The notes under the pieces were generated by a model. The model saw only the letters and a list, made by a program, of their open reading frames with translations, was not told where the DNA came from and searched no databases. Made by a program: the position numbers and the translations under genes. DNA of 64,000 nt. It comes from an uncultured Roseateles sp. Lineage in GTDB: Bacteria > Pseudomonadota > Gammaproteobacteria > Burkholderiales > Burkholderiaceae. Below, piece after piece: positions 28,066-37,777 of this stretch. Numbering within the stretch: position 1 is the first letter of the stretch; each line of letters opens with the position of its first letter. The stretch is taken from positions 24,681-88,680 of the forward strand of contig CAMPJJ010000008.1 in assembly GCA_946886855.1 (NCBI GenBank), written 5' to 3'.

Positions 28066-28824
28066 TCAGTCCGCCGCGCGGCGTCGCTCCGCGCGCCACA
28101 GCCAGACGCCCACGCCGGCGAGCATCGCCGCCATCGCGAACCAGGTCAGCGCGTACTGCAGATGATGGTTGTTGAAGCGCACCACCGTCAGCCCGCCACG
28201 CGGCCACTGCGTCTGGTCGTCCGCCGCGGCGGCGTCGACGAAGTACGGCGCCACCGGCCCCTCGACGACCTTTCTCGCCTTGGCGATCGCATCGACGTCG
28301 CGCGAGTACCAGCGGTCCTGCGCCGGCTCGTTCTTGCGCAGCAGGCTGCCCCCGGGCTCCGTCAGCCGCAGCAGGCCGATGACGCGGTCCTCGCCCTGCG
28401 TCTCCGACGCCGTGCGCGACGCGCGGGTCTTGAACTCGGGGGGCACGAAGCCGCGGTTCACCAGCACCCAGTCGCCGCGTTCGGTGCGCAGCGGCGTCAG
28501 CACCCAGTAGCCGGTGCCCAGCTCGGTGCTCGCGCCCACCAGCGTCTCGCGCGCGTGGTCGAAGGTGCCGGTGAGCACGACCTTGCGGTACTCGTCGCCG
28601 TCCTTCGTGATCGCGTCCCAGCGGTCCGCGCCGGGCGCGCGCTCGGGCGCGGCGGCCAGGCGCTTGTCCAGCCGCGCGATCAGGTCCTCCTTCCAGGCCA
28701 GCCGCTGCACCTGCCAGACGCCGAGGAAAACGAACAACACAAACGAAAGGGCCGCGCCCAGCAGCAACGCCCAGAAGGCGATGCCGCGGCGCGGCCGCAG
28801 CGGTTCCGGGGGGAACTCGGTCAT
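28066..28824 (-). CDS. SURF1 family cytochrome oxidase assembly protein
   Basis: Inner-membrane assembly factor for heme-copper oxidases, 252 residues. TM1 ('IAFWALLLGAALSFVLFVFLGVWQVQRLAWKEDLIARLDKRL') contains the SURF1 signature G-x-W-Q-x-x-R. The periplasmic domain has 'YRKVVLTGTFDHARETLVG', 'GYWVLTPLRTERGDWVLVNRGFVP' and 'DRVIGLLRLTEPGGSLLRKNEPAQDRWYSRDVDAIA'. TM2 is near the C-terminus ('HHLQYALTWFAMAAMLAGVGVWLW'). Its start shares one base with the cyoD stop (TGATG). It occupies the place where cyoE often lies in proteobacterial cyo operons. Confidence 0.93.
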   Translation of the reverse strand: MTEFPPEPLRPRRGIAFWALLLGAALSFVLFVFLGVWQVQRLAWKEDLIARLDKRLAAAPERAPGADRWDAITKDGDEYRKVVLTGTFDHARETLVGASTELGTGYWVLTPLRTERGDWVLVNRGFVPPEFKTRASRTASETQGEDRVIGLLRLTEPGGSLLRKNEPAQDRWYSRDVDAIAKARKVVEGPVAPYFVDAAAADDQTQWPRGGLTVVRFNNHHLQYALTWFAMAAMLAGVGVWLWRAERRRAAD

Positions 28825-29243
28825 CAGGGCATGTTGCGCATGTCGTGGACCGGCATCATGTTGCTGTTCAGGTGGAACATCACCCAGATCGAGCCGGCCA
28901 GCATGATCACCACGACGGCGATCGTGAAGATCAGCGACAGCATGGACCAGCCGCCCTCGACCTTCGAGTTCATGTGCAGGAAGTAGACCATGTGGACCAC
29001 GATCTGCACGGCCGCGAAGCCCAGCAGCACGATGCCCATCGCCGCCGACGACGAGATCGACTTCGTCATCACCAGGAAGAACGGGATCGCCGTCAGGATC
29101 AGCGACAGCAGGAAGCCGATCAGGTAGCCCTTGACGGTGGCGTGGTAGCCGACGTCCTCGTGATCGTCGTGGCCGTGGCCGCCATGGCCATGGTCGTGGC
29201 CATGCGCGTCATGGCCGTGGTCGTGTTGGTGCTTGTTGCTCAC
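28824..29243 (-). CDS. cyoD: Cytochrome o ubiquinol oxidase subunit IV
   Basis: Small inner-membrane subunit that helps assemble the bo-type quinol oxidase; 139 residues. Three helices are visible: 'VKGYLIGFLLSLILTAIPFFLVM', 'AAMGIVLLGFAAVQIVVHMVYFLHM' and 'LSLIFTIAVVVIMLAGSIWVMFHLNSNMMP'. The N-terminus is unusually His/Asp/Gly-rich (about 14 His in the first 32 residues), which could bind copper or zinc; this is longer than in E. coli CyoD. The start overlaps the cyoC stop by four bases. Confidence 0.93.
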   Translation of the reverse strand: MSNKHQHDHGHDAHGHDHGHGGHGHDDHEDVGYHATVKGYLIGFLLSLILTAIPFFLVMTKSISSSAAMGIVLLGFAAVQIVVHMVYFLHMNSKVEGGWSMLSLIFTIAVVVIMLAGSIWVMFHLNSNMMPVHDMRNMP

Positions 29244-29863
29244 GGCAGCACTCCCATCAGGTAAACGAAGGTGAAGACACCGATCCAGATCACGTCCAGG
29301 AAGTGCCAGAACATCGACAGGCAGATCAGGCGGCGCTTGTTCTCCTTGGTCAGGCCCAGCTTGCCGACCTGGAACATCAAGGTCACCAGCCAGATGCAGC
29401 CGAAGGTGACGTGCAGGCCGTGCGTGCCCACCAGCGTGAAGAACGAGGACAGGAAGGCGCTGCGCTGCGGACCCGCGCCTTCATGGATCAGGTGCGCGAA
29501 CTCATAGAGCTCCACCGCCAGGAAGCACAGGCCGAGCACGCCGGTGATGGCCAGCCAGACCAGCGTGCCCTGCTTCTTGTTCGCCAGCATCTTGATCATG
29601 GCGAAGCCATAGGTGATCGAAGACAGCAGCAGGAAACCGGTGTTCAGCGCCACCAGCGGCAGGTCGAAGAGGTCGGCGCCCGACGGACCGGCCGCGTAGC
29701 TGCGGCCCAGGACCGCATACGTCGCGAACAGCACCGCGAAGATGAGGCAGTCGCTCATCAGGTAGATCCAGAACCCGAGCAGCGTGCCGTGCTGCGGGTG
29801 GTGGTCGCCGTTGTCGTAGAACACCGGCGTGCCGGTGTTGTTCGTCATGGTCGTTGCTTGCAT
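29240..29863 (-). CDS. cyoC: Cytochrome o ubiquinol oxidase subunit III
   Basis: Heme-copper oxidase subunit III, 207 residues with five helices. Typical segments: 'TLLGFWIYLMSDCLIFAVLFATYAVL', 'LVALNTGFLLLSSITYGFAMIKML', 'AFLSSFFTLVGTHGLHVTFGCIWLVTLMFQV' and 'RLICLSMFWHFLDVIWIGVFTFVYLMGVLP'. The start is 29863, or 29848 at an internal Met. It is 20 bases after cyoB and is overlapped by cyoD (ATGA). Confidence 0.95.
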   Translation of the reverse strand: MQATTMTNNTGTPVFYDNGDHHPQHGTLLGFWIYLMSDCLIFAVLFATYAVLGRSYAAGPSGADLFDLPLVALNTGFLLLSSITYGFAMIKMLANKKQGTLVWLAITGVLGLCFLAVELYEFAHLIHEGAGPQRSAFLSSFFTLVGTHGLHVTFGCIWLVTLMFQVGKLGLTKENKRRLICLSMFWHFLDVIWIGVFTFVYLMGVLP

Positions 29864-29883
29864 GTTGGGTATCGCTCGCGGGT

Positions 29884-31878
29884 TCAGGCCTGGGCGGCCA
29901 GCACCTTCGTGCGGGCGTCCTCCGTGCGCTGCACTTCATCCGCGGGGATGTAGTAGTCGCGCTTGTAGTTGAAGGTGTGGACGATCGCCGCGATGACGGT
30001 CACCGCGAAGGCGACACCCGCCACCAGCCACATGTGCCAGATCAGGGCGAAGCCGAACAGGGTCGACAGGCCGGCCAGGATCACGCCGGCGCCGGTGTTC
30101 TTCGGCATGTGGATCTCCTTGAAGCCGCCGACCGGACGCTGGTGGCCGCGGGTCTTCATGTCGTGCCACGCGTCGTGGTCGTGGACCACCGGCGTGAACG
30201 CGAAGTTGTACTGCGGCGGGGGCGACGAGGTCGACCACTCCAGCGTGCGGCCCTGCCACGGATCGCCGTCGACGTCGCGCAGCTGGTCGCGCTTGAAGTA
30301 GCTCACCACCAGCTGGATCAGGAAGCTGCCGATGCCCGCGGCGATCAGCAGCGCGCCGAAGGCGGCGATCTGGAACCAGATCTGGAAGGACGGATCGTCG
30401 AAGTGGCTCATGCGGCGCGTCACGCCCATCAGGCCCAGGACGTACAGCGGCGTGAAGGCCACGAAGAAGCCGATCTGCCAGAACCAGAACGAGCACTTGC
30501 CCCAGAACGGATCCAGCTTGTAGCCGAAGGCCTTCGGGAACCAGAACGAGATGCCCGCCAGCAGGCCGAACAGCACGCCGCCGATGATCACGTTGTGGAA
30601 GTGGGCGATCAGGAACAGCGAGTTGTGCAGCACGAAGTCGGCCGGCGGCACCGCCAGCAGCACGCCCGTCATGCCGCCGATCACGAAGGTGACCATGAAG
30701 CCGACGGTCCAGTACATCGGGACCTCGAACTTGATGCGGCCGCGGTACATCGTGAACAGCCAGTTGAAGATCTTCGCGCCCGTCGGGATCGAGATGATCA
30801 TCGTCGTGATGCCGAAGAACGAGTTGACGCTGGCCCCCGACCCCATCGTGAAGAAGTGGTGCAGCCACACGAGGTAGGACAGGATGGTGATCACGACGGT
30901 CGCATAGACCATGGACGCGTAGCCGAACAGCTTCTTCTGGCTGAAGGTGGAGACCACTTCAGAGAAGATGCCGAAGGCCGGCAGCACCAGGATGTAGACC
31001 TCGGGGTGGCCCCAGATCCAGATCAGGTTGATGTACATCATGGCGTTGCCGCCAAGATCGGTCGTGAAGAAGTTGGTGCCGGCGTAACGGTCCAGCGACA
31101 GCAGCGCCAGGGCCGCGGTCAGGATCGGGAACGAGGCCACGATCAGGATGTTGGAGCACAGCGAGGTCCAGGTGAAGACCGGCATCTTCATCATGGTCAT
31201 GCCCGGCGCGCGCATCTTGATGATGGTCGCGATCAGGTTGATGCCCGAGAGCGTGGTGCCGACCCCCGCCACCTGCAGCGACCAGATGTAGTAGTCCACC
31301 CCCACGCCCGGACTGGCGAGCAGTCCCGACAGCGGCGGATAGGCCAGCCAGCCGGTGCGCGCGAATTCGCCGACGAACAGCGAGGCCATGCACAGCACGG
31401 CGCCGCCGGTGGTCATCCAGAAGCTGAAGTTGTTCAGGAACGGGAAGGCCACGTCGCGCGCGCCGATCTGCAGCGGCACGACGTAGTTCATGAAGCCCGT
31501 GATCAGCGGCATCGCCACGAAGAAGATCATGATCACGCCGTGGGCGGTGAAAACCTGGTCGTAGTGGTGCGGCGGCAGGAAGCCCAGCTGGTCGCCGAAG
31601 GCGATGGCCTGCTGCGCGCGCATCATGAGCGCGTCGGCGAAGCCGCGCAGCAGCATGACCAGCCCCAGCACGATGTACATGATGCCGATCTTCTTGTGGT
31701 CGATGCTGGTCACCCAGTCGCGCCAGAACGGTCCCCACAGGCGGAACTTGGTCATCAGCGCGAGGACCACGAGGCCGCCCAGGGCGACCATCGCGAAGGT
31801 GCCGATCAGGATCGGCTCGTGCAGCGGGAGCGCCTCCAGGCTGAGGCGCCCGAAGATGAGCTTTTGAACGTCAATCAT
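29884..31878 (-). CDS. cyoB: Cytochrome o ubiquinol oxidase subunit I
   Basis: Catalytic subunit of the proton-pumping quinol oxidase, 664 residues. It carries the low-spin and high-spin hemes and CuB. Key segments: '[42 protein letters not shown]' (heme His), '[23 protein letters not shown]' (CuB His and the cross-linked Tyr), '[10 protein letters not shown]' (CuB His pair), and '[21 protein letters not shown]' (heme ligands). It follows cyoA by 65 bases. No cyoE (heme O synthase) is found in the window. Confidence 0.97.
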   Translation of the reverse strand: MIDVQKLIFGRLSLEALPLHEPILIGTFAMVALGGLVVLALMTKFRLWGPFWRDWVTSIDHKKIGIMYIVLGLVMLLRGFADALMMRAQQAIAFGDQLGFLPPHHYDQVFTAHGVIMIFFVAMPLITGFMNYVVPLQIGARDVAFPFLNNFSFWMTTGGAVLCMASLFVGEFARTGWLAYPPLSGLLASPGVGVDYYIWSLQVAGVGTTLSGINLIATIIKMRAPGMTMMKMPVFTWTSLCSNILIVASFPILTAALALLSLDRYAGTNFFTTDLGGNAMMYINLIWIWGHPEVYILVLPAFGIFSEVVSTFSQKKLFGYASMVYATVVITILSYLVWLHHFFTMGSGASVNSFFGITTMIISIPTGAKIFNWLFTMYRGRIKFEVPMYWTVGFMVTFVIGGMTGVLLAVPPADFVLHNSLFLIAHFHNVIIGGVLFGLLAGISFWFPKAFGYKLDPFWGKCSFWFWQIGFFVAFTPLYVLGLMGVTRRMSHFDDPSFQIWFQIAAFGALLIAAGIGSFLIQLVVSYFKRDQLRDVDGDPWQGRTLEWSTSSPPPQYNFAFTPVVHDHDAWHDMKTRGHQRPVGGFKEIHMPKNTGAGVILAGLSTLFGFALIWHMWLVAGVAFAVTVIAAIVHTFNYKRDYYIPADEVQRTEDARTKVLAAQA

Positions 31879-31943
31879 CTTGGATCTCTGTTGTGCTGGC
31901 GATCCCGGCGCGGCTGTTCACAGCGGACGCACCGGGAAGCCGA

Positions 31944-33029
31944 TCAGTTGCGGGTGGCCGAGGCCTGCCACTGCGAGGCGTACTGCCCCGCGTTGTCAGG
32001 CGTGCACAGCGCGGCCACGAAGATCCGCTTCTGCTCATTGCTCCAGGGCTTGCTGGCCAGGCCGTCGATGGCGCCCTTGCCGCCGCCGCCGGCGGCGTCG
32101 ATGGCCATCATCTGGCCCATGCACATCTTGGAACCGTCGACGCAGCGATTGACGACCGCGTCGAACAGGCCGGGGGCGACGCTGGAGAAGCGGCGCACCG
32201 GCTGACGCTCGGACGGCTTCTCGAGGTCGAGGTACAGCGCCTTGGTCAGCGCGACGCCGTCGGCCTTGTTGCGCTCGACCCAGGCGGCGAACTCGTCGTT
32301 GGACAGGCCGTGGAACTTGAAGCGCATGTGCGAGAAGCCGTCGCCGCTGAAGTTGGACGAGAAGCCGTCATACACGCCGGGCTTGTTGATCACGGCGTGC
32401 AGCTGGCTCTGCATGCCGGGCATCGCGTAGATCATGCCGGCCATGGCGGGCACGTAGAACGCGTTCATCACGGTCGACGAGCTGATCTTGAAGTGGATCG
32501 GGCGGTCCACCGGCGCGACCAGTTCGTTGACCGTCGCCACGCCCTGTTCCGGATAGATGAACAGCCACTTCCAGTCCAGCGCCACGACCTCGACGTTCAG
32601 CGGCTCGACGCCGGCGGGAATCGCGCGCTGCGCGTCCAGCCGTTCCAGCGGGCGGAAGGGGTCCAGCTTGTGGGTGCTGATCCAGGTCATCGCGCCCAGC
32701 GCGATGATGATCAGCAGCGGCGCGCCCCAGATGATCAGTTCCAGCCGGGTCGAGTGGTCCCACTCCGGCGAGTAGGTCGCCTGGGTGTTGGACGCGCGGT
32801 AGCGGAAGGCGAAGACCAGCGTGAGGATGATCACCGGGACGATGATCAGCAGCATCAGCAGCGTCGATGCGACGATGAGCTGCGCCTGCTGGTTCGCGAT
32901 GTCGCCCGAGGGTTTCATCACGACCATGTTGCAGGCGGTGAGGGGCAGCGCCAGAGCCAGCAGCCCGAGACGGGCCAGTGACCGGATGGGGCCGGCGGGA
33001 CTTGTTTTTGCAGATGCTTTGAGGTACAT
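31944..33029 (-). CDS. cyoA: Cytochrome o ubiquinol oxidase subunit II
   Basis: Lipoprotein subunit II, 361 residues. The N-terminus has a signal sequence ending in lipobox LTAC ('LALALPLTACNMVVM'), then two helices ('QLIVASTLLMLLIIVPVIILTLVFAFRY', 'LIIWGAPLLIIIALGAMTWIST') and a cupredoxin domain. The CuA ligands of cytochrome c oxidases (CxxxC...H) are absent from the 'FSSNFSGDGFSHMRFKFHGLS' loop, which marks it as a quinol oxidase. It is the first gene of the seven-gene minus-strand operon, divergent from the MFS gene across 215 bases. Confidence 0.95.
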   Translation of the reverse strand: MYLKASAKTSPAGPIRSLARLGLLALALPLTACNMVVMKPSGDIANQQAQLIVASTLLMLLIIVPVIILTLVFAFRYRASNTQATYSPEWDHSTRLELIIWGAPLLIIIALGAMTWISTHKLDPFRPLERLDAQRAIPAGVEPLNVEVVALDWKWLFIYPEQGVATVNELVAPVDRPIHFKISSSTVMNAFYVPAMAGMIYAMPGMQSQLHAVINKPGVYDGFSSNFSGDGFSHMRFKFHGLSNDEFAAWVERNKADGVALTKALYLDLEKPSERQPVRRFSSVAPGLFDAVVNRCVDGSKMCMGQMMAIDAAGGGGKGAIDGLASKPWSNEQKRIFVAALCTPDNAGQYASQWQASATRN

Positions 33030-33244
33030 GGGACTCAGCAGACCATCAGGCGTAGTTCACGCGGAACCCCCTTTCCGCCCCGAGAAGGCCTCGGGAACCC
33101 GTCGTCCGGAACCTGGTGGGGTTTCTTCCGAAGGGAAAGCGATAAAGGGGAAAACGACACTTGTCGACCGTTGCACGCCGGGCGCAGATTTTGCCCGATT
33201 GACCAAAGCTAACTATTGGACATTTTGTCCCAGGTAGGAGACGT

Positions 33245-34603
33245 ATGAACAGCAGCACCCTTCCAACAGCCGGGCAACACCTGGCGACTGTGGGCCAGCC
33301 GCTGCCGCGAGGCAACGGCGTAGCGACGAAAGAGGAGCAGGACGCGGTCGCCCCGGGCGACATCGCGGTGGGCGTGGTGATCGGGCGGGCGTCCGAGTAC
33401 TTCGATTTCTTCGTCTACGGCATCGCCTCGGTGCTGGTGTTCCCGTCGATCTTCTTCCCCCACATGGAGCGCCTGGAAGGGACGCTGTACGCCTTCGCCC
33501 TGCTGGCGCTGGCCTTCGTGGTGCGCCCCATCGGCACGCTGGTCGGGATGGAGATCCAGCGGCGCTTCGGCCGCAGCGTGAAGCTGACGGTGGCGCTGTT
33601 CCTGCTGGGGATCTCGACCTGCACGATCGCCGTGCTGCCCGGCTTCAACACCTGGGGCGGCGCGGCCATCGGCCTGCTGGCGCTGTGCCGGATCGGTCAG
33701 GGGCTGGCCCTGGGCGGATCCTGGGACGGCCTGCCCTCGCTGCTGGCGCTGAACGCCCCCGAGGGCCGGCGCGGCTGGTACGCGATGCTGGGGCAGCTCG
33801 GCGCGCCTATCGGTTTCCTGATCGCCGCGGCGCTCTACGCCTACCTGTGGAGCAGCCTGGCGACGATCGACTTCCTGAGCTGGGGCTGGCGTTTCCCGTT
33901 CTTCGCCGCCTTCGCGATCAACGTCGTGGCGCTGTTCGCACGACTGCGCCTGGTCGTGACGCACGAGTACGAGAAGAACCTCGAGGAGCATGAGCTCGAC
34001 CCGTGCGACGTCGACGAGCTGTTCGAGAAGCAGGGCACCACCCTGTTCATCGGTGCGTTCGCGGCGCTGGCCAGCTATGCGCTGTTCCACATCGTCACGG
34101 TGTTCCCCCTGTCGTGGGTGATGCTGTACGGGGACCAGAACGTCACCCAGTTCCTGGTCGTGCAGATCATCGGCGCCCTGCTGGCGGCGGGTGCCATGCC
34201 CATCTCCGGGCTGATCGCGGACCGCATCGGCCGGCGCAGCACGCTGGGCATGCTGGCCACGACGATCGGCATCTTCAGCCTGTTCGCCCCCATCCTGCTG
34301 GACAGCGGGACCATGGGCCAGAACATCTTCATCCTGGTGGGCTTCGTGCTGCTGGGGCTGTCCTACGGCCAGTCCTCGGGCGCGGTGACGTCCAACTTCC
34401 TGCCCCGCTTCCGCTACACGGGCGCGGCGCTGACCTCGGACCTGGCCTGGATCATCGGCGCGGCCTTCGCCCCGCTGGTCGCGCTGGGGCTGTCGGCGAA
34501 GTTCGGTCTGTGGGCGGTCACCGCCTACCTGCTGTCGGGCGCCATCGTCACGCTGGTGGCGCTGCGCACGAACCGCATGCTGACCATGAAGGACAAGGAC
34601 TGA
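33245..34603 (+). CDS. MFS transporter, metabolite:H+ symporter-like
   Basis: A 452-residue inner-membrane transporter with 12 predicted helices. The first cytoplasmic loop carries an MFS motif-A variant ('[23 protein letters not shown]'), and it recurs in the second half ('[16 protein letters not shown]'). '[24 protein letters not shown]' resembles the 'EWYDFxxYG' start of the metabolite:H+ symporter family (KgtP/ProP/ShiA-like). The substrate cannot be told. The ATG at 33245 follows AGGAGA. It is divergent from cyoA and ends at a strong terminator. Confidence 0.88.
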   Translation: MNSSTLPTAGQHLATVGQPLPRGNGVATKEEQDAVAPGDIAVGVVIGRASEYFDFFVYGIASVLVFPSIFFPHMERLEGTLYAFALLALAFVVRPIGTLVGMEIQRRFGRSVKLTVALFLLGISTCTIAVLPGFNTWGGAAIGLLALCRIGQGLALGGSWDGLPSLLALNAPEGRRGWYAMLGQLGAPIGFLIAAALYAYLWSSLATIDFLSWGWRFPFFAAFAINVVALFARLRLVVTHEYEKNLEEHELDPCDVDELFEKQGTTLFIGAFAALASYALFHIVTVFPLSWVMLYGDQNVTQFLVVQIIGALLAAGAMPISGLIADRIGRRSTLGMLATTIGIFSLFAPILLDSGTMGQNIFILVGFVLLGLSYGQSSGAVTSNFLPRFRYTGAALTSDLAWIIGAAFAPLVALGLSAKFGLWAVTAYLLSGAIVTLVALRTNRMLTMKDKD

Positions 34604-34651
34604 CGCCCGAAGCCGCGACACGGGCTTGACAGCCCGCGACGCGAAAAAGCA

Positions 34652-34683
34652 ACGGCCGGTCGAGAGACCGGCCGTTTTTCTTT
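34652..34683 (+). terminator. Rho-independent terminator after the MFS gene
   Basis: A perfect 10-bp stem ACGGCCGGTC/GACCGGCCGT with loop GAGA (34652-34675) is followed by TTTTCTTT. The leading run of A on the other side suggests it could work in both directions. Confidence 0.9.
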
Positions 34684-34707
34684 GGGGCGCACGGAATAAC
34701 CCCACCG

Positions 34708-34731
34708 AATTAGATAGCAAGCTACCTAATT
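34708..34731. promoter_or_regulatory. MarR-type operator
   Basis: AATTAGATAGC at 34708-34718 and GCTACCTAATT at 34721-34731 form an 11-bp inverted repeat with one mismatch and a 2-base spacer. It lies just upstream of the marR start in the only AT-rich part of the gap, as expected for autorepression by the adjacent MarR protein. Confidence 0.72.
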
Positions 34732-34737
34732 ACAATC

Positions 34738-35250
34738 GTGGCCATGATGTCCTCCAGCCCCAAACCCCCTCGCACCTTGACGCGCACCGCGCGTGAGACC
34801 GCGCTGATGTCGATCGGCATGACGCTGCCCGTCCTGGAGCGCGCCTACCGCGCGCGCGCGAATCTGGCCATGGCGCACGTGGGGCTGTCCCAGGCGCTCG
34901 CCTGGCCACTGGTGATGATCGGCCGCAGCGGCGACGGATTGCGGCAGGGCGAGCTCGCGACGCTGCTGGGCATCGAGGGGCCGTCGCTGACGCGCTCGCT
35001 GGACCAGCTGATCGCCGGCGGCTTCATCGAGCGCCACGAGGATCCCGACGACCGTCGCGCCAAGACGCTGCATCTGACCGCCCTGGGCACGGGCGCCTGC
35101 GAGCAGATCGAGGACACGCTGCGCGACCTGCGCAATGCGCTCTACGACGGCATCCCGGACGCCGACATCGAGGCCGCGCTGCGCGTCTTCGCCACGCTGT
35201 CGGAGCGCGTCGGGGCGCCAAAGGCGGTCGTGCCACCGCGGCGCAGGTAA
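34738..35250 (+). CDS. MarR family transcriptional regulator
   Basis: Winged-helix regulator of about 170 residues, probably sensing an aromatic acid or drug and repressing the efflux genes that follow. The wHTH is visible in 'RQGELATLLGIEGPSLTRSLDQLIAGGFIERHEDPDDRRAKTLHLTALGTGACEQIE', with the DxRxxR-type wing 'DPDDRRAK'. Start candidates are the GTG at 34738 and the ATGs at 34744 and 34747, all directly after the operator. It is 26 bases upstream of the fusC gene on the same strand. Confidence 0.92.
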   Translation: MAMMSSSPKPPRTLTRTARETALMSIGMTLPVLERAYRARANLAMAHVGLSQALAWPLVMIGRSGDGLRQGELATLLGIEGPSLTRSLDQLIAGGFIERHEDPDDRRAKTLHLTALGTGACEQIEDTLRDLRNALYDGIPDADIEAALRVFATLSERVGAPKAVVPPRRR

Positions 35251-35276
35251 GGGCGCTGTCCAGCAGTACCGCGGTC

Positions 35277-37562
35277 ATGAAATTCCCCTCCCTTGCCTTC
35301 CCGTCGTTGCGCATGCCGTCGTTGCGCATGCCGTCGTTGCGCATGCCGTTGCAACGGCTGCCGCGGATGCCGGCCATGCTGCGTCCCGGCTTCACCGCCG
35401 CCGAATGGCTCTTCTCGTTCAAGGCCTTCGCCGCGGCGATGCTGGCGGTCTTCCTGGCGAGCTGGGCGGGCCAGCCGCGGCCGTTCTGGGCGCTGATGAC
35501 GGCCTATGTCGTCGCGAATCCGCTGGCTGGCGCCGTGCGTTCGAAGGGGCTGTTCCGCTTCATCGGCACCCTGATCGGCGGCGCGGCGGCGGTGCTGCTG
35601 GTGCCCCGCTTCGCCAACGCGCCGGAGCTGCTGAGCCTGGCGCTCGCGCTGTGGGTCGCGGGCTGCCTGTGCCTGTCGCTGCGCGACCGCACGCCCCGCG
35701 CCTACGCCTTCATGCTGGCCGGCTACACGGCCGCGCTGATCGGCTTCCCGTCGGTGGACACGCCGCTGGCGATCTTCGACACCGCCGTCGCGCGCCTCGA
35801 GGAGATCGGCCTGGGCGTGCTGGCCGCGACGCTGGTGCACAGCCTGGTGTTGCCCAACAGCCTGTCGAGCTCGGTGCTGGGCCTGCTGGACCGCACGCTG
35901 GGGGACACCCGCGCCTGGCTGGGCGACATCGCGGCGCGCCGCGACGGCGGCGCGGACCGTCGCCGCGTGGCCGGCGACATCACGCAGCTGCGGCTGCTGT
36001 CGATCCACATCCCCTTCGACACCAGCCACCTGCGCTGGACCGCCGATGCCGTGCATGCGATGCAGGACGGCGTCGCCGCGCTGACGCCGCTGCTGGCGGG
36101 CGTCGAGGACCGCCTGCAGGCCCTGGAAGCGCATGGCGGCGGCGCCGGCCGGTTGCCCGACGACGTGCGCGCGATGCTGGCGGCCATCGGCCCGTGGCTC
36201 GCCCTGCCGGCCGCCGAGGCGCAGGCCCGACTGCGCGCCCTGCGCGCGCAGCTCGCCGCGCTGACGGGCGAGGCGGCGCGCCATCGCCTGGCCGACGACC
36301 CCTGGGCGCGCCTGCTGCGCGTCGCGCTGGCGGAGCGGATGGCCGCGCTGCTCGAGGGCTGGCTGCATTGCATGCACCTGCGGGCCGACATCGACCGCGG
36401 CCTCGCGGGCGAGGCCGTGCCCTCGCGCCCCGGGCCGTCGCTGAGCGGCCCCAAGCTGCACCGGGACATGGGCATGGCGCTGTGGTCCGGCGCGGCCGCG
36501 CTGATCGCGATCCTGGTCTGCTGCGCGTTCTGGATCCTCACCGGCTGGCCGATGGGCTCGGCCGCCGCGATGATGGCGGCGATCTTCTGCTGTTTCTTCG
36601 CGGCGATGGACGACCCGGTCCCGGCCATCCACGGCTTCCTCCGCTGGACGGTGCTGTCGATGCCCTTCGGCGCCCTCTACGTGCTGGTGCTGCTGCCGCT
36701 GGTGCGGGACATGTGGACGCTGATGGCCGTCTGCGCGCCGATGTTCCTGATCGTCGGCGCGTATGTCGGCCGGCCTTCGACCTTCGGCGCCGCGCTGCCC
36801 TTCCTGTTCGGCGTGATCGGCACGCTGGTGATGCACGACACGGCGCAGGTGGACCTGACGAGCTTCCTCAACTCGATGTCGGGGCAGTTGGCCGGCGTCT
36901 TCGTCGCGGCGCAGGTCACGCGGCTGATGCGCTCCGTCGGCGCCGACTGGAGCGCCCGGCGCATCCAGCGCGCGACCTGGCGCGAGCTCGACGAACTCGC
37001 CCGCCTGCCCCGTTCCGCCGGCCGCGCGCAGGCCTATCTGCTGCGCATGCTGGACCGCATCTCGCTGCTGGCGCCGCGCGTCGCGCAGGCCGGCGGCTCG
37101 GTGCCGGGCGTGCCCACCGACGATGCCCTGCACGACCTGCGCGTCGGCGCCGACCTGGTCGCGCTCCAGGCTGCGCGCGGCCGGCTGCCGCAAGCGGCGG
37201 CGCTGCCGCTGCCGCCCCTGCTGACCGCCATCGGCGACTGGCAGCGGGCCCGCATCGCCGGTCGGGCCGACGCGATCGCGTCGCCCCCCGCCGCCGTGCT
37301 GGATCGGCTGGACGCGGCGCTCGCCGGGCTCGTCGCGGCCTACCCCACCTCGCAGGCGCTGCCGGCGGAGGCGATCCCCGCCGCCAGCGCGCTCATGGGC
37401 CTGCGCCGCAACCTGTTCCCGCAGGCGTCGACGCCACGGCTCCCTGTCGACGCCGCCGCCGCCAACGACCTCGGCGCATCCGAAGCGATGCACCCGGCCG
37501 CCCCGACTGACGCAGCTGACCCGGCTCGCGCGACCGACCTGAACAAGGAGAACCCGGCATGA
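35277..37562 (+). CDS. FUSC family aromatic acid/drug exporter (AaeB-like)
   Basis: Inner-membrane component of a tripartite efflux system, 761 residues in the AaeB/YccS architecture: a first membrane block ('LFSFKAFAAAMLAVFLASWAGQPRPFWALMTAYVVANP' to 'AYAFMLAGYTAALIGFPSVDTPLAIFDTAVARLEEIGLGVLAATLV'), a cytoplasmic helical region (about 200-385), then a second block ('MALWSGAAALIAILVCCAFWILTGWPMGSAAAMMAAIFCCFFAAMDDP' to 'LMAVCAPMFLIVGAYVG'). The N-terminal 25 residues come from a 15-bp DNA repeat that contains three in-frame ATGs, so the true start may be 35277, 35313, 35328, 35343 or 35367. It overlaps the DUF1656 gene by four bases. Confidence 0.92.
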   Translation: MKFPSLAFPSLRMPSLRMPSLRMPLQRLPRMPAMLRPGFTAAEWLFSFKAFAAAMLAVFLASWAGQPRPFWALMTAYVVANPLAGAVRSKGLFRFIGTLIGGAAAVLLVPRFANAPELLSLALALWVAGCLCLSLRDRTPRAYAFMLAGYTAALIGFPSVDTPLAIFDTAVARLEEIGLGVLAATLVHSLVLPNSLSSSVLGLLDRTLGDTRAWLGDIAARRDGGADRRRVAGDITQLRLLSIHIPFDTSHLRWTADAVHAMQDGVAALTPLLAGVEDRLQALEAHGGGAGRLPDDVRAMLAAIGPWLALPAAEAQARLRALRAQLAALTGEAARHRLADDPWARLLRVALAERMAALLEGWLHCMHLRADIDRGLAGEAVPSRPGPSLSGPKLHRDMGMALWSGAAALIAILVCCAFWILTGWPMGSAAAMMAAIFCCFFAAMDDPVPAIHGFLRWTVLSMPFGALYVLVLLPLVRDMWTLMAVCAPMFLIVGAYVGRPSTFGAALPFLFGVIGTLVMHDTAQVDLTSFLNSMSGQLAGVFVAAQVTRLMRSVGADWSARRIQRATWRELDELARLPRSAGRAQAYLLRMLDRISLLAPRVAQAGGSVPGVPTDDALHDLRVGADLVALQAARGRLPQAAALPLPPLLTAIGDWQRARIAGRADAIASPPAAVLDRLDAALAGLVAAYPTSQALPAEAIPAASALMGLRRNLFPQASTPRLPVDAAAANDLGASEAMHPAAPTDAADPARATDLNKENPA
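35301..35345 (+). repeat. Three 15-bp repeats at the start of fusC
   Basis: Three perfect copies of CCGTCGTTGCGCATG, each ending in an in-frame ATG and encoding Pro-Ser-Leu-Arg-Met. They lie within 25 codons of the first possible start of the efflux gene. Confidence 0.95.
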
Positions 37563-37777
37563 CCGGCGCAGTGGATTTCTTCGGGCTCTACCTGCCCTGG
37601 CTGATGCCGCTCGCGGCGCTGGCCCTGCTGGCGCTGTCCGCCGTGCGGCGGCTGCTGGCCGCGGTCGGCGCTTACCGCTGGATCTGGCATCCGGCGCTGT
37701 TCGACCTCGCGGTCTACGTGCTGCTGCTGTGGGGCCTGAGCGTCGCGTCGCTGCGCCTCCTGCACGGGCCGGGATGA
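37559..37777 (+). CDS. DUF1656 small membrane protein (AaeX-like)
   Basis: A 72-residue protein with two membrane helices ('FFGLYLPWLMPLAALALLALSAVRRLL' and 'LFDLAVYVLLLWGLSVASLRLL'), characteristic of DUF1656/AaeX. It is almost always encoded between the FUSC and HlyD components of AaeAB-type pumps, as here, though its exact role is unknown. It overlaps the fusC stop (ATGA); a 112-base gap precedes the HlyD gene. Confidence 0.9.
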   Translation: MTGAVDFFGLYLPWLMPLAALALLALSAVRRLLAAVGAYRWIWHPALFDLAVYVLLLWGLSVASLRLLHGPG

